Assembly: GCF_030129945.1 (NCBI RefSeq)
Contig: NZ_JARRAF010000021.1
Location: 18,864-82,863, forward strand
Source of the DNA: Parachitinimonas caeni
Lineage (GTDB): Bacteria > Pseudomonadota > Gammaproteobacteria > Burkholderiales > Chitinimonadaceae
Length of the DNA: 64,000 nucleotides
Reading direction: 5' to 3'
Shown in pieces: positions 1 to 8,397 of this stretch. Each line of letters opens with the position of its first letter. Positions within the stretch are counted from its first letter, which is position 1. The translations under genes and the position numbers were made by a program. The notes beneath the pieces are model-generated. The model worked only from the letters and a program-made list of their open reading frames with translations. It did not search any database and was not told where the DNA came from.

Positions 1-1128
1 TCGCGGGGCGCGCATTTGCGGAGAAGGGGTGCTGGCGGCCTCAGCATCGGTCGCAAGGCGGATGATGGCGTCGCGCTTGGGCAGGGTCAGCAGCTTTTCA
101 CGCTGGATGATGGCTTCGATTTCCCGCAGGCGTTTCCAGTAAAGCTGCAACATGGTGCTGGCATCCACCTGGTCCTTCTTCAAAAACTCGCTGACCTTGC
201 GATAGTCGGCTGCGGGTAATTTACGGTCGGCCGCAATCTGGGCCGCCAGCACCTGCATCTGGTCGCGAACTTCCTGAAACTCGGCACTGGCACGCTCGAT
301 CAGCTCTTCTGGCGTGAAGTCCACGCCAGCCTGCCGTAGCGAGTCGGCATATAACTGCGGCGGCTGCTTGACCTCGGCGCGGGTGCGCGGCATCAGTGTG
401 TTGCGACTCCAGTCGCGGTAGTCACGTAGCTGCTGTGTCAGCGTGGCGTAATGGGCTTCCCAGCCTGTCAGCTTGCTCTTGCGCAGCAGTTCTTCAATGC
501 CCTTCAGATAGAAATCGACATTCGCAAGCTTCTGCTTCAGTTCTTCAACGTAAGGGCCGGTCAGGCCTTGGCGGGCCAGATCTTCTTCGATGCGGGCGCG
601 TGCCTGTTGTACCAGTGGCTGGTAGCCGGCCTCAGCGCCGATATAGCGCTTGAGCCGGATCAGCGCGCGGGCCTGTCGTTCCGGCTTGTTGCGGGTGTCC
701 AGCAGGTTTTCCAGCCCCCGGTAAACCAGCTGCGGAATATCAATGTATTCGAGCAGATATTGCTGCTCCAGCAATCCGCGCTGGTAGTCGCTTTCCAGGC
801 GGTCGATCATGATCTCCAGATCCTGTCTGACCTGGATGTCGGTTTCCTTGGCCAGCTGCTGTTTCAACCAGGTCTGGCGCTCCCGATTGGCGGCTTGCAT
901 CCGTTCACGCATCTTCGGGCCGAAATCGGCGACAGCGCTATCGAATTCCTCGACACCGGCAAACGAGGCGTATTCGGGGCGAAATTGTCCCTGACTCTTG
1001 ATGACGGGGGCGGCAAGGGTATTGCTGCGCTCGACCCAACTGGCCGTGCTGGCGAAGCCGGTGGCAGGTAGTACCAGCAGGGCTGCCAGCATGGCCCGGC
1101 GGATTGGGGTGGCGACAAATCGGAACAT
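1..1128 (-). CDS. DUF885 family exported protein, partial (N-terminal part only)
   Basis: The reading frame is open from an ATG at 1128 to the left window edge, so 376 N-terminal residues are visible. An AGGAAGAG ribosome binding site precedes the start. The first 25 or so residues form a signal peptide (positively charged start, hydrophobic AMLAALLVLPATGFA, then STASWVERSN). The rest aligns by eye residue for residue with the two genes to the right, for example VEELKQKL..VDFYLKGIE and the AEFQEVRDQMQ helix. The HExxPGH motif of the family lies beyond the edge. It is the third member of a tandem triplet, and all three read leftward. Function is unknown; the family is thought to contain metal-dependent hydrolases or peptidases. 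Confidence 0.85.
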   Translation of the reverse strand, partial: MFRFVATPIRRAMLAALLVLPATGFASTASWVERSNTLAAPVIKSQGQFRPEYASFAGVEEFDSAVADFGPKMRERMQAANRERQTWLKQQLAKETDIQVRQDLEIMIDRLESDYQRGLLEQQYLLEYIDIPQLVYRGLENLLDTRNKPERQARALIRLKRYIGAEAGYQPLVQQARARIEEDLARQGLTGPYVEELKQKLANVDFYLKGIEELLRKSKLTGWEAHYATLTQQLRDYRDWSRNTLMPRTRAEVKQPPQLYADSLRQAGVDFTPEELIERASAEFQEVRDQMQVLAAQIAADRKLPAADYRKVSEFLKKDQVDASTMLQLYWKRLREIEAIIQREKLLTLPKRDAIIRLATDAEAASTPSPQMRAPR

Positions 1129-1233
1129 GGTTTGCTCTTCCTGGATTGGCTGCGGCTGACTCGGATGGTCCGCCGCAGCAGGGTGGTTGTTTGTTTGATG
1201 GGGTCAATCAGGTGGTACAGACCTCAGCAGCGC

Positions 1234-3039
1234 CTAGTTCTGCAAGGCAACGGTTTCGCCCTTGGCCTTGGCAGCGGCCAGTTGGGCCGGGACGAATTCC
1301 TTGAGCACAGCCTGCTTCAGCAGCTGCGGGGGAAGCATGCCCTGGGCGACTACAAAGTCGTGAAATGCCGCCTGATTGAAATGCTTGCCCAAGGCTAGCT
1401 CGGTCTGGGTGCGCAAGGCGCGCAGGCTCAGATAGCCGTAGAAATAACCGGTTGCCTGACCGGGCGCGTTGAAGGTGTAGCGGTCGATTTCCTGCTGGGC
1501 AAAGGGTTCTGACTGGATCACATCCTCCATCAACAGGCGTTTGGCTTCTGCCGGGGAGAGACGCCCCAGATTCACCATCGGGTCGAGGAAGGCGCGGGCG
1601 ATGCGCAGCAGACGGTCTTGCAGCGAAATCAGCTGGGCCTCGGGGGGCATATGGGGTAGCACGATGGCTTCGCTGTACAAAGCCCAGCCTTCCACATTGG
1701 CGCTGTTATAGGCAAACCAGGCGCGTGGAAGCGACACGCCGCGCTCGACCATTGCAGCAAATTGCAGCTCGTGGCCAGGGCGCGCCTCGTGTGCGGCCAG
1801 GGTCCAGGTGGCGGCGTCGTAGCTGAAGTCGTCCATCTTCTCGGTGGATTTGGCATGTGGATTGACGGTGGGGATCAGGAACTCGCCATATTCGCCGGTA
1901 TTACCTATCAATCTGGGGGCCTTCATCTGGGGCGATGGTACGGCCGCTGCCTCGGCTTCGGTGGCCAGGCGAATCTTGGCGTCACGGTTTGGCAACGTCA
2001 GCAGGTTTTCCCGGCGGATGATGGCTTCGATGTCCTTCAGGCGCTGCCAGTAGCGCTGCAGCATGGCATTCGGTTCGATCTGTTCCTTTTTCAGGGCGCG
2101 GCTGACATCGCGGTAATCCGACGATGGCCATTTTCGCTCGGCGGCAATGCGGGTGGCCAGCATCTGCATCTGGTCGCGTACTTCCTGAAATTCGGCCGTG
2201 GCGCGGTCGATCAGCTGATCGGGCGTCAGATCAACACCGGCACCGCGTAGTGACTCGGCATAGAGGGCTGCAGGTTCTCGTGCCTCCTTGCGAGCCTTGG
2301 GCAGAATGGTGGTACGTGCCCAGTCCCGATAATCGTGCAATTGGCGGGTCAGCTTGGCGAAGTCGGCCTGCCAGCCTTTGAGCTGACTTTGCTTGAGCAG
2401 CTTTTCGATGCCTTTCAAATAAAAATCAACGTTGTCGAGCTTCTGTTTGAGTTCCTCGACATACGGCCCGGTCAGACCTTCGCGTGCCAGCATTTCTTCG
2501 GTGCGCGCACGCGCTTGCAGGGTCAAGGGCTCGTAACCAGGTGCATTGCCGACATAGCGCTTGAGTCGGGTCAGCGCCCGGGCTTTGCGGGCGGGGGTGT
2601 TCTGGGCATCGAGCAGGGTGTCGAGGCCGAAGTAGATGGTGGCCGGCACATCTCGGTATGGCAGCAGCAAGGCGTGACGCAATTCCCCTTCGCTGATGTC
2701 GCTGCTTATCCGTTCAATCATGATGTCCAGGTCTTGCAGGACTTTAGGATCGGTTTCCTTGGTGCGCTGGGTTTTCAGCCAGTCCAGCCGCTGCCGGTTG
2801 GCTTCCTGCTTGCGCTCATACAGGCGGGGGCCGAAGTCGGCCGTGGCGGTATCAAACTCTTCACGCCCCGCCTGTGAAGCCGCTTCGGGATAAAACCGGG
2901 CTTGGTCGTTCATCACTGGAGCGGCGAGGGCGTTGCTGCGTTCCACCCAGGCAGGGCTTGCGGCCAGGGCCAGACCGGGCAGAGTCAGCAAGGCAGCAAG
3001 CACAGCACTGCATAGTAGGGTGGGGCGTGGCAGCTTCAT
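1234..3039 (-). CDS. DUF885 family exported protein
   Basis: A 601-residue protein with a clear signal peptide (MKLPRPTLLCSAVLAALLTL...ALA) and an AAGGA ribosome binding site before the ATG. The C-terminal half carries the family motifs AHEARPGHELQF (HExxPGH, a likely metal site) and NVEGWALYSE (a further conserved Glu). These agree with a secreted zinc-type hydrolase or peptidase, but the substrate cannot be told from sequence. It is a tandem paralogue of the genes on either side. The stop codon is the TAG of a TAGGCGCTG string that resembles a degenerate end of the dispersed repeat described below. The 105-bp gap to the next copy holds no obvious terminator. Confidence 0.9.
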   Translation of the reverse strand: MKLPRPTLLCSAVLAALLTLPGLALAASPAWVERSNALAAPVMNDQARFYPEAASQAGREEFDTATADFGPRLYERKQEANRQRLDWLKTQRTKETDPKVLQDLDIMIERISSDISEGELRHALLLPYRDVPATIYFGLDTLLDAQNTPARKARALTRLKRYVGNAPGYEPLTLQARARTEEMLAREGLTGPYVEELKQKLDNVDFYLKGIEKLLKQSQLKGWQADFAKLTRQLHDYRDWARTTILPKARKEAREPAALYAESLRGAGVDLTPDQLIDRATAEFQEVRDQMQMLATRIAAERKWPSSDYRDVSRALKKEQIEPNAMLQRYWQRLKDIEAIIRRENLLTLPNRDAKIRLATEAEAAAVPSPQMKAPRLIGNTGEYGEFLIPTVNPHAKSTEKMDDFSYDAATWTLAAHEARPGHELQFAAMVERGVSLPRAWFAYNSANVEGWALYSEAIVLPHMPPEAQLISLQDRLLRIARAFLDPMVNLGRLSPAEAKRLLMEDVIQSEPFAQQEIDRYTFNAPGQATGYFYGYLSLRALRTQTELALGKHFNQAAFHDFVVAQGMLPPQLLKQAVLKEFVPAQLAAAKAKGETVALQN

Positions 3040-3254
3040 GGTGAGAATCCTTAGGCTCTGTTGAGGGGTCTTTCAAGACTGGATAGGGCGCAAGCACAGA
3101 TCACCCGCCTGCGCGTGATCGCGACAACGTGGTCAGCAGTGGCCGGCGGCAGCATCTTAGCGGAATCTGTTCTGCGGAGCAGGATGGTATAGGGAGGTGT
3201 CAATTAGGGGTATCGGCAAAAGGGCTGATTGCGGCGGTGTGGCTGCCGATTTCG

Positions 3255-3278
3255 GGTAAGCGCCCCAAGGCGCTTACC
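3255..3278 (-). terminator. Hairpin downstream of DUF885 gene, possible terminator
   Basis: A perfect 10-bp inverted repeat, GGTAAGCGCC and GGCGCTTACC, with a CCAA loop lies 24 bp beyond the stop codon of the gene ending at 3302. Its place fits a transcription end for that leftward gene, but no T-run follows on the minus strand, so it is not a textbook intrinsic terminator. Confidence 0.35.
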
Positions 3279-3301
3279 TCACCGCGATGTGCGCGCGCGT
3301 C

Positions 3302-5104
3302 TTATTGCGCTGATGCTGTTTGGGTGGCTGGATTGCCTGCGGCAGCAAGTTGTGCAGGAACAAACTCGTTCAATACTGCCTGTTTCAGCAGCGGCGGAGG
3401 CAAGGTGCCCTGAGCGATCACGAAATCGTGAAAGGCTTGCTGATTGAAGCGTTTGCCAAGTGCCAATTCGGTTTGGGTGCGCAGGGCGCGCATATTGATG
3501 TAGCCATAGAAGTAAGAAGTAGCCTGTCCGGGCTTTCTGAAGGCATAACGATCAACTTCCTGCTGGGCCATCGGCTCGGACAAGCCGACTTCTTCCATCA
3601 GCAGGTGCTTGGCGGCTTCCGGGCTCATCTTGCCCAGATTGATCATCGGGTCAAGAAAGGCTCTGGCTACGCGATGCAGGCGCAATTGCAGTGAAATCAG
3701 CTGGCCTTCGGGGGGCATGTAGGGAAGCATCATCGCTTCTGCATAAAGCCCCCAGCCTTCGACGTTGGCGCTATTCATGGCGAACAGGGCGCGCGGTAGC
3801 GAGACGCCGCGCTCGACCATCGCAGCAAATTGCAGCTCGTGGCCGGGGCGGGCCTCGTGTGCGGCCAGGGTCCAGGTGCTGGATTCGTGCGTGAAGTCGT
3901 CCATTTTGGCATCGGACTTGGCATGCGGATTGGTCAGCGGAATCAGGAATTCGCCGTACTCCCCGGTATTGCCGATCATGCGCGGTGGCCGCATCTGCGG
4001 GGCGGGTACGCTGGCGGCCTCTGCCTCGGTTGCCAGCCGAATCTGGGCATCGCGTTTGGGGAGGGTCAGCAGGTTTTCGCGCTGGATGATGCCTTCAATC
4101 TCTTTCAGCCGTTTCCAGTAAGTCTGCAGCAGTGCTGTCGGTTCGATTTGTTCCTGCTTCAGGTGACGGACGACAGCCATATAGTGCGATGACGGGAGTT
4201 TGCGCTTGGCGGCAATCTGGTTGGCCACCATCTGCATCTGGTCGCGGACTTCCTGATATTCCATGCTGGCGCGGTCGATCAGTTGCTCGGGGCTCATGTC
4301 CACACCGGTTTCCCGCAGCATTTCGGCATAGATTTCAGCCGGCGGACGCACCTCTTTGCGAGCCTTGGGCAAGAGCTGGGTCTGCAACCAGTCGCGGTAC
4401 GCGTGCATTTGTTTGGTCAGCTTGGCAAAGTCCGCTTCCCAGCCGCTTAGTTTGCTGGCCTTGAACAGGCTCTCGATGCCCTTGAGGTAGGGGTCGATGG
4501 TGGATAGCTGCTGCTCAATCTCATCGCCATAGGGTGTCGTCAGGCCCGGCTTGGCCAAGCTTTTTTCCATCATTGCCTGAGCCCGTTCGGTCAGGGGCTG
4601 ATAACCCGACTCACTGCCGACATAGCGCTTGAGTCGCGTCAACGCCCTGGCCTGTCGCTCCGGCGGGTTTTGCTTATCCAGCAATCCTTCCAGGCCAATA
4701 AAGATCACTTCCGGTACATCGCCGAAATCCACCAGCAATTTGTGCTGCAGGTCTTCCATGCGGATCTGGCCGTCAATCCGGTTGATCATGATCTGGATGT
4801 CCTGGCGGACGTGTGGATCACTCTCTTTTGCCAGCGCCTGCTGCAGTGATGCGTTCTGCTGGCGGCGTGATGCCTGATTACGCTCGTAAAGATCCTGCCC
4901 CAGATCAAACACCTGCTCGTCGAACTGTTCCATCCCCTGCCGTGAGGCCATCTCCGGAATGAACTTGGCCTGTTCTTTCAGAATCGGTTTGGCCAGCGCA
5001 TTGCTGCGTTCGACCCAGCTTGGGCTGGCGGCAAACGCATTGGCGGAAAGGGCCAGCATGGCTGCCAGCACGGCACTGCGTAACACGGTAGGACGAGATG
5101 TCAT
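3302..5104 (-). CDS. DUF885 family exported protein
   Basis: A 600-residue protein. The ATG at 5104 is chosen over a longer frame (open to 5263) because AGGAGA sits just upstream and a signal peptide follows at once (MTSRPTVLRSAVLAAMLALSANAFA). The extra upstream codons would fall inside a repeat element. It shares AHEARPGHELQF and NVEGWGLYAE with its neighbour, so the predicted HExxPGH metal site is kept. It is the first of three tandem leftward copies and probably the ancestral or promoter-proximal one; a hairpin at 3255-3278 may end its transcript. The substrate is unknown. Confidence 0.9.
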   Translation of the reverse strand: MTSRPTVLRSAVLAAMLALSANAFAASPSWVERSNALAKPILKEQAKFIPEMASRQGMEQFDEQVFDLGQDLYERNQASRRQQNASLQQALAKESDPHVRQDIQIMINRIDGQIRMEDLQHKLLVDFGDVPEVIFIGLEGLLDKQNPPERQARALTRLKRYVGSESGYQPLTERAQAMMEKSLAKPGLTTPYGDEIEQQLSTIDPYLKGIESLFKASKLSGWEADFAKLTKQMHAYRDWLQTQLLPKARKEVRPPAEIYAEMLRETGVDMSPEQLIDRASMEYQEVRDQMQMVANQIAAKRKLPSSHYMAVVRHLKQEQIEPTALLQTYWKRLKEIEGIIQRENLLTLPKRDAQIRLATEAEAASVPAPQMRPPRMIGNTGEYGEFLIPLTNPHAKSDAKMDDFTHESSTWTLAAHEARPGHELQFAAMVERGVSLPRALFAMNSANVEGWGLYAEAMMLPYMPPEGQLISLQLRLHRVARAFLDPMINLGKMSPEAAKHLLMEEVGLSEPMAQQEVDRYAFRKPGQATSYFYGYINMRALRTQTELALGKRFNQQAFHDFVIAQGTLPPPLLKQAVLNEFVPAQLAAAGNPATQTASAQ

Positions 5105-5149
5105 GGGGTCTGTCTCCTGAGTATTGGTATTGTTGGACTGGCAAACGCC

Positions 5150-5315
5150 AAGCACTGTTGATTCGCCTTTACGCCGCCCGGAGGGTTTCACCGGATTGGG
5201 GCCTGCTGCCGCGTTAAAAGTCGCTTGCTTGGTCCACCAAGCGGCGCGCTTTTTACCTGGCACCAGGCCGCAATTCGACGAAACGCGATCCGGAGATAAA
5301 ACGTCAACAGCACCT
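5150..5315. repeat. Dispersed palindromic repeat, copy R2 (right half plus remnant left end)
   Basis: The right end reads CGTCAACAGCACCT and is preceded by the diagnostic CGAAACGCGATCCGGA block. The left end is a worn AGCACTGTTGATTC. Inside is the second hairpin of the family, with an inner stem GCTTGG-TCCA-CCAAGC whose sequence differs from other copies yet still pairs. It lies 46 bp upstream of the DUF885 start and so may form part of that gene's 5' leader. Confidence 0.75.
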
Positions 5316-5434
5316 GGTTGCGAGCGGGCATCCTAACCGAGAGGCATTGCTGACAAAGGGGCTATGCGATAAAGCGCACCAATGACGGCGTGTATCGCAA
5401 TAAAGCCGGCATGAGACGCAGGCGGGCGGTAGCG

Positions 5435-5971
5435 TTAGTGGGCCGGAGACAGTTCGAGGCTGAAGAATTTGCTGACCTCACCATCGACCGGATCAACGAT
5501 CTGTTCGATAAAGCGCATACCCAGCGCTTCAAGCAGGCGGATCGACGGCTGGTTGGCGGGGTCGGTAATGGCGACCAGTCGCTGCAAACCCAGCTGCTGT
5601 CTGGCGTAGTGCAGCGTGGCATGTGCCGCCTCTCGGGCATAGCCTTGCCCCCAGTGGCGTTGGAGCAGGGCGTAGCCCAGATCAATGTCGGCCAACGACG
5701 GGCGTTTGACCAGTCCGCAGATGCCGACGGGCACACCATCGGCCTGACGCTCGATGCAATACAGACCGAAACCGTTATTGTGATAACTGGCGGTGAATTT
5801 ATCGGCAATGTAGCGGCGGGCATCGTCGGGAGTGCGTACGCCGCGATCACCGATATTGCGCAGGTAGTCCGGCTCATTCATCAGCTCACAGATAAAGGCA
5901 GCGTCGGCCGCTACAACGTGGCGCAGGGTCAGGCGTTCAGTCTGGTAAAGCGGTGGGGGCAGTTGGCTCAT
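5435..5971 (-). CDS. GNAT family N-acetyltransferase (RimJ/RimL type)
   Basis: A 178-residue protein of usual length for a GNAT enzyme. It starts like RimJ/RimL-type members (YQTERLTLRHVVAADAAFICELMNEP) and has the acetyl-CoA binding turn in the stretch QRHWGQGYAREAAHATLHYA (the Q/RxxGxG/A motif, here HWGQGYA), followed by the conserved ...ANQPSIRLLEALGM segment. It probably transfers an acetyl group from acetyl-CoA to an amine on a protein terminus or small molecule in the cytoplasm; the acceptor cannot be deduced. It is a single gene between the DUF885 group and a divergent regulator. Confidence 0.85.
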   Translation of the reverse strand: MSQLPPPLYQTERLTLRHVVAADAAFICELMNEPDYLRNIGDRGVRTPDDARRYIADKFTASYHNNGFGLYCIERQADGVPVGICGLVKRPSLADIDLGYALLQRHWGQGYAREAAHATLHYARQQLGLQRLVAITDPANQPSIRLLEALGMRFIEQIVDPVDGEVSKFFSLELSPAH

Positions 5972-6041
5972 CGTGAAGGGTAAACCGGTGATGTGGTTGC
6001 AAGGCGGGCGGATGGCCCGCCGACGGATGGCGCCGGGCGCC

Positions 6042-6197
6042 TCAGAATGCGGACAGGCCGCTACGAATACGTTGCAGTTCTACGCAGCGACGGGCGGCTT
6101 CGTCGTGGTGGCATTGGCAGATATCTGCTGGAGCCGAGGGCTGCAGAGCCTGGCTGCTGTCCGCAGGAGTGAAAAGTGATGCGAGTAAAGACAACAT
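6042..6197 (-). CDS. Small hypothetical protein (51 aa)
   Basis: A short frame starting MLSLLASLFTPADSS and containing the Cys/His run CQCHHDEAARRC. Support comes mainly from a strong CTGGAGGT ribosome binding site five bases from the ATG and its own non-overlapping interval. I do not recognise a family. The Cys-x-Cys-His-His...Cys pattern could bind a metal, but that is only a guess. It is divergent from the MocR-type regulator gene, so the two may share a promoter region. It could also be a chance frame. Confidence 0.4.
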   Translation of the reverse strand: MLSLLASLFTPADSSQALQPSAPADICQCHHDEAARRCVELQRIRSGLSAF

Positions 6198-6254
6198 GCT
6201 GACCTCCAGTCTTGAAGGCACCTCAAACAGCCTGGTGAGGTGCTGGCAGAAAAA

Positions 6255-6269
6255 TATCAACAGAACCTA
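6255..6269. repeat. Solo end of the dispersed repeat
   Basis: TATCAACAGAACCTA matches the right terminal inverted repeat (..GTCAACAGAACCTA) with no recognisable element body attached. It lies in the divergent promoter region between the small ORF and the MocR-type gene. Confidence 0.45.
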
Positions 6270-6391
6270 AAGGGTTTGGTGATATGCGACACATTTTAGG
6301 CAGTCTGGTCCTACGCGGTTAGATGCAGGCAAGGGCGGGATGAGTCGATACAATCCAGAAAATCTGCATTCTGTACCTATCGAGAAATGTC

Positions 6392-7852
6392 ATGTCTGTA
6401 TTGATGTCGACTGGCGACCTTGGCCCGGTGGATGCGCGGCCACGCTACGAACAATTGGCGGATACGCTGGAGCGCTGCATCCGCGATGGTCTGCTGGCGC
6501 CGGGAGATCGTCTGCCTTCGGTGCGCGCCTTGTGTGAGATGCACGATGCCAGCCCGGCCACGGTCACCCATGCCTTGCATCGTCTTGAAGATGCCGGGTT
6601 GATCGAGGCGCGACCCCGTTCGGGCTTTTTTGTCCGGCGTCAGAGCCGCAATCTGCTGGCGCCGCCGAGTCAGTGTGTCGATGCGCTGACCGCCCCCCAG
6701 CGCATCGAGTTGGGGCCGCATCGTCAGCTTTTGATGGAGTTTGCGCACGATCAGGTTGGCAATACGCTGGGCCGTGCCCGGATTGATCCGGGTCTATACC
6801 CGGTGGAAAGCCTGCGCAAGCTGCTGGCGCGGCAATTGCAGCGGGAGCCATCGTTGCTGACGGATTATGCGTTTGATGCCGGCGATCTGGCGCTTAGGGA
6901 GCAGGTGGCGCGGCGCGCCATCCAGGCAGGCAGCCACTGGCTGGCCGATGATGTGCTGGTCACCCATGGCAGCAGCGAAGGTTTGGCGCTCTGTCTGCGC
7001 CTGCTGACCCAGCCGGGAGAGGTGGTGGCGATTCCAACGCCGACTGACCCGATGTGGCTGGAGATTCTGAATGCGCTGGATCTGCGGGCGCTTGAAATCC
7101 CTGCTCATCCTTGCGATGGCTTGTCGGTGGATGCGCTGACGCTGGCTTTGCGTCAGCAAAAGATCGCTGCCGTGCTGGTGGCGCCGAACTTTCCCAATCC
7201 CACTGGCAGTTTGATGAGTGATGAGGCCAAGCAGCGACTGGTAATGCTGACGGCTGAATATGGCGTGCCCCTGATCGAGGATGATCAAGGTGGCGAGCTG
7301 GGGCATCTGGCGGTGCGGCCCAAGCCCTGCAAGGCGTTCGACCAGACCGGCCAGGTGCTGCTGGTGGGGGATCTCGGGCTGGTGGTTGGTCTGGGGCTGC
7401 AGGTGGGGTATGTGATAGCCGGGCGCTACCGCGAAGCGCTGGAGGCGCTCAAGCACGTACTGTACGAACCGGTGCCAAGGCTGATCCAGCGGGCGGTGGC
7501 GGCCTTTATGGCCAGTGGCCAGTTCGAGCCGCATCTGCGCCGCCTGCGACGCGGGATTGCAGACCATCTGGCGACGCATCATGCGCTGGTTTGCGAGCAT
7601 TTTCCGCCGGCTTGCCGACTCGCCTGTGCGCCGGGGGGCTATATGCTGTGGATTGAATTGCCCCGCCATATCGACACCGCAGAACTGCGCCGCCGTACCT
7701 TGATCGAAGGCATAGAGTTCGCGCCGGGCGCTCTGTTCAGTCTTGGCGATACCTTTCGCAACTGCCTGCGCCTGAATGCCGGTCTGCCGGTCACCCCCAG
7801 TGCCGAGCAGGCGATACGCCGTCTTGGCCAGCTGGTGGCAGCTTCTTTATAA
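6392..7852 (+). CDS. MocR-like GntR-family regulator with aminotransferase-like domain lacking the PLP lysine
   Basis: A 486-residue protein. Residues ~15-85 are a GntR winged helix (YEQLADTLERCIRDGLLAPG...SVRALCEMHDASPATVTHALHRLEDAGLI). The remainder is a fold-type I aminotransferase domain, with NFPNPTG and LIEDDQGGEL recognisable. In MocR proteins the cofactor lysine sits in a GSFSKTLAPGLRVGW-like motif. Here that stretch reads GDLGLVVGLGLQVGY, so Leu330 replaces the Schiff-base lysine, Gln replaces the Arg, and the Tyr of EDDxYGEL is Gly. It therefore probably binds DNA but cannot form the internal PLP aldimine; the effector may be another molecule or none. The regulated gene is not evident; the divergent small ORF is the nearest candidate. 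Confidence 0.88.
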   Translation: MSVLMSTGDLGPVDARPRYEQLADTLERCIRDGLLAPGDRLPSVRALCEMHDASPATVTHALHRLEDAGLIEARPRSGFFVRRQSRNLLAPPSQCVDALTAPQRIELGPHRQLLMEFAHDQVGNTLGRARIDPGLYPVESLRKLLARQLQREPSLLTDYAFDAGDLALREQVARRAIQAGSHWLADDVLVTHGSSEGLALCLRLLTQPGEVVAIPTPTDPMWLEILNALDLRALEIPAHPCDGLSVDALTLALRQQKIAAVLVAPNFPNPTGSLMSDEAKQRLVMLTAEYGVPLIEDDQGGELGHLAVRPKPCKAFDQTGQVLLVGDLGLVVGLGLQVGYVIAGRYREALEALKHVLYEPVPRLIQRAVAAFMASGQFEPHLRRLRRGIADHLATHHALVCEHFPPACRLACAPGGYMLWIELPRHIDTAELRRRTLIEGIEFAPGALFSLGDTFRNCLRLNAGLPVTPSAEQAIRRLGQLVAASL

Positions 7853-7899
7853 AAGGCCGAGAAACCGGCTTGGTATGCAAACTCGGCCCGACGCGCCCT

Positions 7900-7963
7900 G
7901 AGTCTTGTTCCAGGCCGCATTCCGGCAAAACGCGATCTGTAAACCTAATGTCAACAAAACCTA
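7900..7963. repeat. Dispersed repeat, right half (copy R3) overlapping the slyX start region
   Basis: The sequence contains CGCGATCTGTAAACCTAATG and ends TCAACAAAACCTA, the right terminus of the family with two base changes. The ATG at 7948 inside the terminus is in frame with slyX. Confidence 0.7.
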
Positions 7964-7986
7964 ACCAACCAGGAAACCAAACCGCC

Positions 7987-8187
7987 GTGGAAGATCGCAT
8001 TACCGAACTTGAAATCCGACTGGCCCTGCAAGATGACTTGCTGGATGAGCTGAATCGCGTGGTGAGTCGCCAGCAGCAACAGATGGAGTTTTTAGCGCAA
8101 GAGTTGCGGCGATTGCAGCAAATGGTGCGCACCATCGAGCCTGGCAAACAACCCAGCCTGCGTGACGAGATACCACCGCACTACTGA
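7987..8187 (+). CDS. slyX: SlyX family protein
   Basis: A short coiled-coil protein of 66 residues from a GTG at 7987, or 79 from an ATG at 7948. The family pattern is clear: RITELEIRLALQDDLLDELN followed by a Q/L-rich helix and the near-invariant C-terminus LRDEIPPHY. The GTG start is preferred because AGGAAA lies ten bases upstream and the length is near the usual ~70 residues. The alternative ATG lies inside the terminal repeat of a mobile-type element and has no ribosome binding site, but it would give an N-terminus (MSTKPN) encoded by the element. The role of SlyX is poorly known; in enterics it is encoded beside slyD. Confidence 0.85.
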   Translation: MEDRITELEIRLALQDDLLDELNRVVSRQQQQMEFLAQELRRLQQMVRTIEPGKQPSLRDEIPPHY

Positions 8188-8224
8188 GCGGCAGATACCG
8201 TAGGGGTGCCAGAGCGGCTTTCCT

Positions 8225-8362
8225 CGCGCAAAAAAACGGCCACCTGTCAGGTGGCCGTGGGAGAGTTTCCTCATGCAGAGGAAACTTGAGGGATGGGGTG
8301 CTGAACAAATTCCTGGTGCTGCATTGAAACAATGACAAACAAATTAAACATCCATTCTGGCG
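8225..8362 (-). ncRNA. Candidate small RNA with its own promoter and intrinsic terminator
   Basis: Read on the minus strand, a perfect TATAAT -10 box (8369-8374) is followed about seven bases on by a predicted start near 8362. The transcript would be about 135 nt. It contains a 9-bp hairpin (AGTTTCCTC, loop TGCAT, GAGGAAACT; 8264-8286) and ends in a strong GC-rich hairpin with a seven-T run (8229-8258). The single-stranded CTCCC between the two hairpins is complementary to Shine-Dalgarno sequences, as in many regulatory RNAs. No coding frame fits this interval well. I do not recognise an Rfam family. Transcription is not proven by sequence. Confidence 0.5.
8229..8258 (-). terminator. Intrinsic terminator (minus strand)
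   Basis: Inverted repeat CGGCCACCTG (8237-8246) and CAGGTGGCCG (8248-8257), extended by one A-T pair, followed on the minus strand by seven T residues (8230-8236). It is a textbook Rho-independent terminator for leftward transcription. It faces the end of slyX, so it does not serve that gene. Confidence 0.85.
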
Positions 8363-8368
8363 CGGTTG

Positions 8369-8397
8369 ATTATAGGTGACTTGCTAAGGGCTTGCAC
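8369..8397 (-). promoter_or_regulatory. Predicted sigma-70 promoter for the candidate sRNA
   Basis: On the minus strand the -10 box is TATAAT (8369-8374, perfect). With a 17-base spacer the -35 hexamer is GTGCAA (8392-8397), three of six matches to TTGACA. It lies in an AT-rich stretch (8340-8600) that otherwise holds no convincing gene. Confidence 0.45.
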
